A stretch of DNA of 7,248 bases from positions 1 to 7,248 of the forward strand of contig JAWOGN010000176.1 in assembly GCA_046496815.1 (NCBI GenBank), written 5' to 3'. This DNA is from JAWOGN01 sp046496815. GTDB lineage: Bacteria > Desulfobacterota > DSM-4660 > Desulfatiglandales > Desulfatiglandaceae. The notes beneath the pieces are model-generated. The model searched no databases. It had not been told where the DNA came from and worked only from the letters and a program-made list of their open reading frames with translations. This document shows, one piece after another, positions 1 to 5,859 of the stretch (positions within the stretch are counted from its first letter, which is position 1; each line of letters begins with the position of its first letter). Both the position numbers and the translations under genes were made by a program.

Positions 1-2
1 AT

Positions 3-293
3 CTCGAACTGGCATTTATCAAGCTCCACATTCTGTATCACGCCAACAAAGAAGCCGTTTTCGGCGTCGGCTTGATGGAGGAACTGGCCCGTCATGGCTA
101 CGAGGTCAGCCCGGGAACCCTCTACCCGACGCTGAGCAAATTGGAAAAGAGCGGTTTTTTGACCTGTGAAGCCCGGACGGTGGACCACAAACAACGCAAA
201 TATTACCGCATTACCCCTGCGGGGTTATCACTCCTGGGAAAAATGAAAACAAAGATTGAAGAATTGTATGACGAGGTCGTCAAGGATCAATGA
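3..293 (+). CDS. PadR-family transcriptional regulator, 5' end cut off by the window
   Basis: The frame is open from the left edge, so the true start lies outside; 96 residues are visible, close to the usual 100-110 for a short PadR protein. The PadR winged-helix signature is clear: LELAFIKLHILYHANKEAVFG is helix 1, GLMEELARHGYEVSPGTLYP covers the next helices with the diagnostic GTLYPTLSKLEKSGFL recognition region, and the wing KYYRITPAGLSLL follows. The C-terminal helix (KIEELYDEV) is short, as in PadR-s1 proteins that dimerise through it. Members are usually cytoplasmic repressors that respond to a small molecule and control an adjacent transporter gene, often together with themselves. Here the stop codon overlaps the start of the TauE-like gene, so control of that permease is the obvious inference. 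The ligand and operator cannot be seen because the promoter lies outside the window. ATG at 72 is internal to the domain and is not the start. Confidence 0.93.
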   Translation, partial: LELAFIKLHILYHANKEAVFGVGLMEELARHGYEVSPGTLYPTLSKLEKSGFLTCEARTVDHKQRKYYRITPAGLSLLGKMKTKIEELYDEVVKDQ

Positions 294-1078
294 GCTACAT
301 GATTATATGCACAATGGCACTTGTGGTCTCCGGATTGACACTCTTTTCCGGCTTCGGACTCGGAACGCTCCTTATGCCGGCCTTTGCCCTCTTTTTCCCG
401 GTGGAAGTGGCCATTGCTGCAACGGCCATTGTTCACCTTGCCAATAACATCTTTAAATTGGGCCTTGTGGGCAGAAAGGCCAATCTTGGGATTGTGGCAA
501 GATTCGCCCTCCCGGCAGCAATCATGGCCATGACAGGAGCCCTGCTTTTGAGCTATTTTGCCACGATTGAACCCATCACCCAATACACCCTTGCCGGTCG
601 TGATTGTACTGTGACAGTCGTGAAGCTGGTCATCGCGGTAATGATCATGGGATTTGCCTTTATTGAGCTAAATTCCAAATTTGAAAAGCTCGCATTTAAT
701 ACGAGGTTTATCCCGCTGGGCGGCGCATTATCCGGGTTTTTCGGGGGCCTGTCCGGTCATCAAGGAGCATTGCGGACCGCGTTCCTGATTCGGGCCGGAC
801 TTGAAAAGGAGGTGTTTATCGGAACCATGGTGGTATCCGCCGTGGTGGTGGATCTATCCCGCCTGCTGATCTACGGCGCCACCTTTTTTTCACGGGACTT
901 TGCAGTCTTGAAAACCCAGGGCGTTATTGAGCTTGTTATTGCCGGGTCCCTGGCCGCTTTTGCAGGCGCGTTCATCGGCTCAAGGCTTCTCAAGAAGATC
1001 ACCATGCGTACCATTCAAATCCTGGTGGGAGTCATGCTGTTAGTCCTGGCGGTTGCTATCGGGACCGGGATTATATGA
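290..1078 (+). CDS. TauE/SafE (DUF81) family sulfite/anion exporter-like membrane protein
   Basis: This 262-residue, very hydrophobic protein has about eight predicted membrane segments, typical for TauE/SafE permeases. Both half-signatures of the family are present: the N-terminal glycine-rich SGFGLGTLLMPAF (residues 20-32), and its second-half counterpart at residues 144-166, which contains GGALSGFFGGLSG followed by an HQGALR segment. The segment YTLAGRDCTVTVVKLVIA (residues 99-116) is the usual inter-half region. Characterised relatives export sulfite, sulfoacetate or related organosulfur anions across the inner membrane, but the substrate cannot be read from sequence. The start ATG at 290 overlaps the PadR stop (ATGA, 290-293), so translation is probably coupled, which also explains the lack of a separate strong ribosome site. 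It is likely regulated by the upstream PadR protein. The frame is intact to TGA 1076-1078. Confidence 0.92.
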   Translation: MSYMIICTMALVVSGLTLFSGFGLGTLLMPAFALFFPVEVAIAATAIVHLANNIFKLGLVGRKANLGIVARFALPAAIMAMTGALLLSYFATIEPITQYTLAGRDCTVTVVKLVIAVMIMGFAFIELNSKFEKLAFNTRFIPLGGALSGFFGGLSGHQGALRTAFLIRAGLEKEVFIGTMVVSAVVVDLSRLLIYGATFFSRDFAVLKTQGVIELVIAGSLAAFAGAFIGSRLLKKITMRTIQILVGVMLLVLAVAIGTGII

Positions 1079-1097
1079 ATGGACCAAGAAAGAATGA

Positions 1098-1601
1098 ATG
1101 GATAACGAACCGGAAGCGCGTGCGGGGGATTGGATTGCCATGATGAATAGAATACCCCAGAATGCGAAATGCAATAATTGCACGATTAAATTAGTGACCA
1201 TCGCCTACCAGCGGGCGCCCTGGTTCCGTCTGCTGCGCGAACCATTGCGGCTGGGGATGCGTTTTCTCGTATATTTGCACCATATTGATAGCGGAGAATA
1301 CCTCGTAAGAACGCAGGCCTGTTATAGCTGCATCCGGTATTACAAGACCGCCTTGAGGGAGAAGTCAGCTACGTTCCGCCGGCTGCATCGCCTTATCAAC
1401 TCGGTGTTCGATTACTTTTTGGAGAGAATCGTAACCGGGGAAGAACTTAACCGAGCCAAGGTGTATGCACGGGAAGCATCCAGGGGCAGTCTGAGCCAAG
1501 CCGAAGTGGATGAATGGATGAAAGGGATGAAGATCGACCTAAGGAACATCCGGCTGGATCGCGATGCCAAGGTTTTTCGGGGATATAGGTTGAGAAGATA
1601 G
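1098..1601 (+). CDS. Unrecognised small protein with two CxxC pairs (possible zinc or redox protein)
   Basis: I do not recognise a named family. The 167-residue product has two cysteine pairs, C25-NN-C28 and C75-YS-C78, separated by 46 residues, a spacing compatible with a four-Cys zinc or iron site. The region between them is basic and amphipathic (RLLREPLRLGMRFLVYLHHI), and the C-terminal half is helical and charged. There is no signal peptide or clear membrane span, so a cytoplasmic protein possibly lying on the membrane is inferred. It starts 19 nt after the TauE stop on the same strand and is probably cotranscribed. The start is uncertain: ATG 1098 has only a weak purine tract upstream (AAGAAAG), while ATG 1140/1143 follows GGGGGA by about 10 nt and would keep both Cys pairs. 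The last about 60 codons are antisense to the SRPBCC-like gene, so the final residues after about 145 (LRNIRLDRDAKVFRGYRLRR) may have been altered by a rearrangement. Confidence 0.7.
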   Translation: MDNEPEARAGDWIAMMNRIPQNAKCNNCTIKLVTIAYQRAPWFRLLREPLRLGMRFLVYLHHIDSGEYLVRTQACYSCIRYYKTALREKSATFRRLHRLINSVFDYFLERIVTGEELNRAKVYAREASRGSLSQAEVDEWMKGMKIDLRNIRLDRDAKVFRGYRLRR

Positions 1602-1918
1602 AGCTTTCCTGCCGGTGGGCGAAATCGCATACCCATACGGGCTGATGGGCCTGTGGCTGAGATATAGCGACAACGATCGCCGTCCGTCTCAATGATGAAT
1701 TCGAATTTATGCAGCTTGCCATGGAGGTATTTCTCGGTATACGCTACCGACCCTGCCGTCCATGGCCGGCCTTTCAGCCACCGGAAGCTGACATTCTTTG
1801 CATTCAAAGTCTTAAAACTCTTATCGTCAACAATGCCGGTCAGGTAAGTGAACAATTTCTCTCGCGTTGTCTTGATTGGTAGGGACTCAGTAACAACCAC
1901 GTCTTCAAAAAAAGCCAT
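1412..1918 (-). CDS. SRPBCC (polyketide cyclase/START-like) family protein, apparently degraded
   Basis: The first about 80 residues read as an SRPBCC N-terminus: MAFFEDVVVTESLPIKTT, then a helix, then SFRWLKGRPWTAGSVAYTEKY and LHGKLHKFEFIIE, strands of the helix-grip fold. This fold binds hydrophobic ligands in a cavity closed by a long C-terminal helix. ATG at 1918 is preferred over the upstream in-frame ATG at 1945 because GGGGGAGGGG sits 7 nt before it. After FEFIIE the sequence jumps to TDGDRCRYISATG, which resembles a later strand of the fold; I infer that about 25-30 residues are missing between them. From about residue 105 onward the translation (RFRPPAGKLYLL..., SSTSAWLRLPLDA...) does not resemble the family and most of it is merely antisense to the CxxC gene. 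The total of 168 codons matches a normal length only by chance. The gene is probably a damaged remnant; function and ligand are unknown. Confidence 0.5.
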   Translation of the reverse strand: MAFFEDVVVTESLPIKTTREKLFTYLTGIVDDKSFKTLNAKNVSFRWLKGRPWTAGSVAYTEKYLHGKLHKFEFIIETDGDRCRYISATGPSARMGMRFRPPAGKLYLLNLYPRKTLASRSSRMFLRSIFIPFIHSSTSAWLRLPLDASRAYTLARLSSSPVTILSKK

Positions 1919-1950
1919 GTCTTTACCCCTCCCCCACAATGACAAAACTC

Positions 1951-1962
1951 CCTGTCGACAGG
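1951..1962. promoter_or_regulatory. Perfect 12-bp palindrome, possible operator
   Basis: CCTGTCGACAGG is a perfect inverted repeat without spacer. It lies 33-44 bp upstream of the preferred start (1918) of the SRPBCC-like gene on the - strand, the position of a promoter or operator. No convincing -10/-35 pair was seen with it, and a 12-mer palindrome may occur by chance, so this is only a candidate site. Confidence 0.25.
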
Positions 1963-2021
1963 AAGCTTACCGCCACAGCGGCCGGCGGCGGATCAAGGGA
2001 CAACCCCAATAGGTTTTCGTC

Positions 2022-2042
2022 ATGCCGGACTTGATCCGGCAT
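2022..2042. repeat. REP-like palindromic hairpin of the GTCAT...ATCCAG type
   Basis: Arms ATGCCGGA (2022-2029) and TCCGGCAT (2035-2042) are perfectly complementary around loop CTTGA. The hairpin is preceded by GTC and followed by CCAG, matching a class of dispersed intergenic palindromes that I recall from many proteobacterial and Desulfobacterota genomes. It lies between two - strand genes, about 50 nt beyond the stop of the histidine kinase. No T-run follows the hairpin in either direction, so it is not a typical intrinsic terminator, although it could protect or shape the 3' end of the kinase mRNA. The rest of the 1946-2090 gap shows nothing codable. Confidence 0.55.
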
Positions 2043-2090
2043 CCAGTCTTCAATGATGGACATTTTCCTCTTAGAATCGCTCAATTTAGA

Positions 2091-3128
2091 TCACAGTTGA
2101 GAAATCCGGAAATAGCCGGAGATTTCGCCCTTTATGGGAAGCAACACTCTAAACGTAACTCCCCCCTCCGGATTGTCCAAAAGCTCCAAAAATCCATTAT
2201 GACTCTCAACGATCTTTTTCACAATGGGAAGCCCTAGCCCCGTCCCCCCCTTTTTGGTGGAAAAAAAAGGAGTAAAAATCTCCGATCTTTGCTCCATCGG
2301 TACTCCACATCCGCAGTCGATCACCTCAATAGCGGCGTACCCGTTCATTCGTGAAGTTTTTACAACCACTGTCTGGCCCCCGGGAGAGGCTTGAACGGCA
2401 TTGTTAAAAAGGTTGATCACCACCTGCTTCATCCTCAGAGCGTCCATTGAAATTTCCGGAAGATTCCGATCTAAATGTTTTTCAACCGTTACTTTGGCGT
2501 CTTCGGCCGTCCTTTCAGCGACTGCCAGACTGTCTTCCACGAGCTTGTTCAAGTCCTCTTCAGATCGATCCAGCATTAAGGGTCGACTAAAATCAAGCAT
2601 TTCCTTGACCATATTTTCGAGTCGTTTCGTTTCCTGCACGACGATGTCGAGTTTTTTGTGGCTGGGATCGTCTTCCTGAAAATTTCTTTGAACCATTCTC
2701 GCAAAGCCACCAATGGCAATGAGAGGAGTTTTCATATCATGAGCGACTCCTGATAACGCTCTGCCCATTGCCGCAAGACTTTCCCCCTTAACATAACGCT
2801 CATGTTCCATTCGATGACGGTCTCGCAGGAAGCCCAGAATAAAAGCATCAATGTTGTACAATGCAACCTCCATGATTTTATCGAAATCACTTGGCGAGAA
2901 GCCTTGCCAGTGAATGACAATGAAGGGAAAATAGAGCAAACTGATGCTCAAGGACGTCCACAAAGCTTTCGGCAATCCAAACCAGAATCCCGCCAAAATG
3001 ATCGGAAGAAAATAGAGCTCTCGGTAGAAAATATGATAATGAAGCGCACCTATTTGGGTAGCGTAATGTAAAGCCGTGATCCCTAACACCAGCAGGGCTA
3101 CCAATGTCGTCTCAATTCTTTGTTTCAT
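2091..3128 (-). CDS. Membrane-bound sensor histidine kinase (orphan)
   Basis: The protein is 345 residues from ATG 3128. The N-terminal part has about three to four membrane segments (TTLVALLVLGITALHYA, YFLPIILAGFWFGL, SISLLYFPFIVIHW, probably DAFILGFL) and no PAS, GAF or HAMP domain, so sensing is likely within the membrane or at a short loop. A linker leads to the dimerisation/phosphoacceptor region, VAHDMKTPL with His130. The catalytic domain is complete: N box NLFNNAVQA (Asn243), G1 box DCGCGVP (Asp271), F box FTPFFSTK and G2 box GGTGLGLP (residues 294-301). It should autophosphorylate on His130 and pass phosphate to a response regulator, but none is encoded nearby. ATG 3128 is favoured over the in-frame ATGs at 3245 and 3185 because GGTAGG lies just upstream and the 39 residues before it look non-coding. 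It follows the YdjM-like gene on the same strand by 109 nt. Confidence 0.93.
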   Translation of the reverse strand: MKQRIETTLVALLVLGITALHYATQIGALHYHIFYRELYFLPIILAGFWFGLPKALWTSLSISLLYFPFIVIHWQGFSPSDFDKIMEVALYNIDAFILGFLRDRHRMEHERYVKGESLAAMGRALSGVAHDMKTPLIAIGGFARMVQRNFQEDDPSHKKLDIVVQETKRLENMVKEMLDFSRPLMLDRSEEDLNKLVEDSLAVAERTAEDAKVTVEKHLDRNLPEISMDALRMKQVVINLFNNAVQASPGGQTVVVKTSRMNGYAAIEVIDCGCGVPMEQRSEIFTPFFSTKKGGTGLGLPIVKKIVESHNGFLELLDNPEGGVTFRVLLPIKGEISGYFRISQL

Positions 3129-3194
3129 TCTCGGCCTACCTTTTTCAATTGTTTCAGTGTGAATACCCAAGCGGCATTGCTCCATTTTTACTTG

Positions 3195-3200
3195 ATTATA
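3195..3200 (-). promoter_or_regulatory. Possible -10 box (TATAAT) ahead of the histidine kinase
   Basis: On the - strand the gap between the YdjM-like gene and the kinase contains a perfect TATAAT about 67 nt before the kinase start at 3128, which would give a leader of about 60 nt. No good -35 hexamer lies 16-18 nt upstream (the sequence there is GC-rich, with GGTCGG at 17 nt), so the call rests on one hexamer. If real, the kinase has its own promoter rather than depending only on the upstream gene. Confidence 0.25.
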
Positions 3201-3237
3201 ACCGGTGGACCAGGTGGCCGACCCGATCCAAGCTAAT

Positions 3238-4341
3238 TCATTCACATTGCGCCAAAAAAATCGCGTGCCTACTGTTCAATAGATAGGGCTTCCCAAAAAT
3301 CCCTTTAGAGCACGAGGCGGCCTTTTCGGATGTTAAGCGCGGCGGGGGCATGGGAGCCCAAATTCTTTTCCAGACCCAGGTCAGGCTTCGCGGATCCAGT
3401 CCGGTTTTGAGCCTTTCATCCCGAATCGGGACGGCACGCGAATTTTCCACCCGGGCCACCTTAAATCGAAAAACATAATCGGGCTCCGAGCCCATGCGCA
3501 GGTCGGTCATTACAATATGATCGCCCTTTCTCGAAAAAGCGTAATACCCCCGGGTAAACGAGCGCAGTTTGACGACCGGCGGATGTCCTTCCAATCCGCG
3601 AATTAATTCCAGATTTCTTGGATGGTGATGAATGAATAACGGTGCATCCCCATCGAACACGGAAAAATAGGTCTCAAAGTATTCGTTGTTATCGAGGCCG
3701 ACGATCCGCCACAAAAAGGTGGTAAAAGGCGCCGGAGAGCAGATGAACCGGTGGTAGGAAATATTCCGGCGGGCAAGCTTTTCTGTGGCCCGATCCTTTA
3801 CAAATTCTCCGGCGCCGAACGCCCAGATGAAGTAGGCGACACTCAGACCGAGCCCGATGGTATTCAGTCGATGTCCCAAGAGTCGGTTTTTTTTGATCAG
3901 CAGGGCCGTTAAGACGCCCGACAAAATGGGCAGGGTAAAAAAAGGGTCAATGATAAAAAAAATGGGCCAAGCCTGGGGGGTGGTATTGAAAGGCCAGAAA
4001 ATCTGCGTACCATAAACGGTGAAAAAGTCTAAGAGCACGCTGGTTTCCAGAACGACGAAGCAGAGGAAGAGCCATTGTTTCAAATGCTTTCTTGTCTGAG
4101 GATGGATCTTCGTGATAAACCAGGCCGCAAAGGGAGACAAAAGGGCCAGCAGAAAAACGGAATGACTGAATCCGCGGTGGTAGACAAACGCATCCACCGT
4201 GCCGCCGGAAGGGATGAGAACATCCAAATCGGGCAAGGTTCCCAGAAAAGCCCCCCAGGCAAGTGCTTTTCGACCGACCTTCCGGCCAAGGACGGCTTCA
4301 CCGCAGGCGGCACCAAAAGTAATTTGGGTTAAAGAATCCAA
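3238..4341 (-). CDS. YdjM-like metal-dependent hydrolase, DUF457 inner-membrane protein
   Basis: The 367-residue product begins MDSLTQITFGAACGEAVLGRK, the characteristic N-terminus of YdjM/DUF457 membrane hydrolases. Further family marks are GTLPDLD (residues 34-40), YHRGFSHS (54-61) and LLDFFTVYGTQIFWPF (103-118), followed by membrane spans at about 62-78, 90-108, 126-149 and 160-177 and a soluble C-terminal domain (FDGDAPLFIHHH, GYYAF, MTDLRMG, YVFRF). The start is a TTG codon (4339-4341); the conserved MDSLTQ fixes it, and a weak GAG lies upstream. Oddly, where relatives carry THxLLD, this protein has TSVLLD (residues 100-105), so a probable metal-binding His is Ser101. The last about 40 residues (after VWKRIWAP) look like an extension beyond the usual end. 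The biological role is poorly known; E. coli YdjM is an SOS-induced membrane protein. Confidence 0.88.
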   Translation of the reverse strand: MDSLTQITFGAACGEAVLGRKVGRKALAWGAFLGTLPDLDVLIPSGGTVDAFVYHRGFSHSVFLLALLSPFAAWFITKIHPQTRKHLKQWLFLCFVVLETSVLLDFFTVYGTQIFWPFNTTPQAWPIFFIIDPFFTLPILSGVLTALLIKKNRLLGHRLNTIGLGLSVAYFIWAFGAGEFVKDRATEKLARRNISYHRFICSPAPFTTFLWRIVGLDNNEYFETYFSVFDGDAPLFIHHHPRNLELIRGLEGHPPVVKLRSFTRGYYAFSRKGDHIVMTDLRMGSEPDYVFRFKVARVENSRAVPIRDERLKTGLDPRSLTWVWKRIWAPMPPPRLTSEKAASCSKGIFGKPYLLNSRHAIFLAQCE

Positions 4342-4412
4342 GGTTTTCTCATGCTCTTGTCTGGATGGGTGTCAGTGTTCTCGGGGAAGGGATGTGCCGG
4401 GCCGATAAGGCA

Positions 4413-4427
4413 TCGCCTCACAGGCGA
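4413..4427. other. Short hairpin in the divergent intergenic region
   Basis: TCGCCT (4413-4418) and AGGCGA (4422-4427) form a 6-bp stem around loop CAC. It lies between the divergent YdjM-like gene and the truncated ATPase, in a stretch (4342-4437) where I find no gene. There is no T-run, so it is not a terminator. It may be an operator or a chance inverted repeat. Confidence 0.2.
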
Positions 4428-4521
4428 CGAACTATAGAGAAATTACCATTGTGGGTCAAGGCAAAAGGAATCGCGAAAACCGCCTGACATCGGTAAACCG
4501 CTGCGGGATGGCCGGCTGGGT

Positions 4522-5679
4522 TTGCCGCTGGGTCTTAGAGACGAGCCGGCGCCGGTGGAGAAAGACCTCGTCTTCATCGGGCTGATGGGCATGATCGATC
4601 CCCCGCGGCCGGAAGTAAAATCGGCTGTGGCTACCTGCAAGGCCGCCGGCATTCGCCCCATTATGATCACGGGCGACCACCCCCTGACGGCGCGCTTTAT
4701 CGCGCACGATTTGGGCCTTAGTGAAAACCTGTGCGTCAAGACAGGTCAGGACTTGAGCCGCATGGCCTTATCGGAACTCGCCGAGGTGGTGCGCGAGGTT
4801 TCGGTCTATGCACGCGTGACGCCCGAACACAAGCTGCGCATCGTCGAAGCACTGCAGGCCCAGGAGCAGGTGGTGGCCATGACCGGCGACGGCGTCAACG
4901 ATTCACCGGCGCTGCGCAAGGCCGACATCGGCATCGCCATGGGCATTACCGGGACCGATGTGTCCAAAGAGGCTTCGGAAATGGTATTGATGGACGACAA
5001 CTTTGCCACCATTGTCTCGGCCGTGAAGGAAGGGCGGGCGATTTACGACAACATCCGGCGATTTGTAAAATTTTCGATCGCCGGCAACCTGGGCAAAGTC
5101 CTGGTGATGCTCCTGGCACCACTGACGGGCATCAACGTCGCACTGCTGCCTCTGCAGCTCCTGTGGCTTAATCTGCTGACCGACGGCTTACTGGGCCTGG
5201 GTATGGGCCTTGAGCCGGCCGAACCGAATACGATGAAATGTCCGCCGCGGCCCCCCCACGAAAGCCTGTTCAGCGGTGGGCTGGCGCAGCACGTGGTCTG
5301 GGTAGGACTGGTGATCGGCCTCATGGCCTTGGGCTCGGGCGCATTCTTTCACGATCCCGCCCAAACGGCGGACAAACGGTGGCAGACGGTCATTTTCACG
5401 GCACTGGCTTTCATGCAGATGGGACAGGCCCTGGCCTCGCGCTCGAGACGAACTTCGCTATGGTCGCTGGGGTTTTTGTCCAACCCCCTGCTGCTGGGGC
5501 TGGTGGCGTTAACGGTCGTTCTCCAGCTCATCGCGGTTTACGCCCCTTTCCTGGACCGCTTCTTCCAGGTTACCCCACTCAGTGCCCTGGAGCTCTCCCT
5601 CTGCGTGGCGTTAGGCGTGGCGGTGCTTTTGCTGATCGAGTTGGAGAAAGCGTGGCTGCGACGCCATGGGAGCATGTGA
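4522..5679 (+). pseudogene. P2-type cation-transporting ATPase, N-terminal half missing
   Basis: The 385 codons match only the C-terminal part of a P2-type ATPase that is normally about 880-920 residues long. Present: the end of the nucleotide domain and the P-domain (KDLVFIGLMGMIDPPRPEVK, MITGDHPLTARF, hinge TGDGVNDSPALRKADIGIAMG with GDGVND at 4885-4902), then TM5 onward, including FSIAGNLGKVLVML, the TM6 signature LQLLWLNLLTDG and a final four-helix Cation_ATPase_C region ending at TGA 5677-5679. Missing: TM1-4, the actuator domain with TGES, and the DKTGT phosphorylation site. Without the catalytic Asp it cannot pump ions. The frame is open from 4438, after TAG 4435-4437, but has no ATG or plausible ribosome site before TTG 4522, and the residues before EPAPVEKDLV look non-homologous. 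In TM5 the Ca2+-ligand Glu of SERCA (NxGE) is Lys, so calcium should not be assumed as the ancestral substrate. Confidence 0.85.
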
Positions 5680-5806
5680 ATGGGTAGCCCGCTTGACTCC
5701 CCGGGCCGATTCCCCTACATTTCGGTCGAATGAAGCGGGGCATCTCCGTGCTAAATTCATGAATGGGGTGTCCACACTTTTCTTCCTGAAGCCCCCTTTT
5801 TTTACG

Positions 5807-5834
5807 CACCGGCGGCATGTCCTACATGCCGGTG
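5807..5834. promoter_or_regulatory. Imperfect hairpin in the leader of the ferric reductase-like gene
   Basis: CACCGG(CGG)CATG at 5807-5819 pairs with CATGCCGGTG at 5825-5834 around loop TCCTA, with a 3-nt bulge in the left arm. It ends 16 nt before the GAGGT ribosome site of the downstream gene. A run of seven T (5797-5803) lies before the hairpin, not after it, so it is not a standard terminator of the ATPase transcript. A role in leader structure or mRNA stability is possible. The rest of the 5680-5859 gap shows no gene. Confidence 0.35.
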
Positions 5835-5850
5835 GCAATCATCGGGTTTT

Positions 5851-5855
5851 GAGGT
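5851..5855 (+). promoter_or_regulatory. Ribosome binding site GAGGT for the reductase start
   Basis: GAGGT lies 4 nt before ATG 5860 and fixes the start of the ferric reductase-like gene; no other ATG in that frame lies close by with a comparable site. Confidence 0.6.
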
Positions 5856-5859
5856 CTCA

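Noticed and set aside
287..583. 98-codon - strand frame antisense to the TauE-like gene
   Set aside because: Low-complexity His/Cys/Gly/Lys-rich translation, typical of an antisense shadow of a membrane protein.
1447..1722. 91-codon - strand frame in the SRPBCC region, considered as the frameshifted rest of that gene
   Set aside because: Its translation (SSLRRTAIVVAISQPQ...) shows no SRPBCC-like strands, so a frameshift into it does not restore the family.
3129..3245. Longer version of the histidine kinase starting at 3245
   Set aside because: The extra 39 residues are not kinase-like, would overlap the YdjM-like stop, and the ATG at 3128 has a better ribosome site.
5074..5112. Glu-to-Lys change at the TM5 calcium-ligand position of the ATPase as a novel mutation
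   Set aside because: I recall GN-x-GK in a group of bacterial P2 ATPases, so this is probably a subgroup trait rather than a lesion.
5765..5803. Intrinsic terminator after the ATPase remnant (GGGG ... CCCCC then T7)
   Set aside because: Only four G-C pairs can form across a loop of over 20 nt; the T-run alone is not enough.
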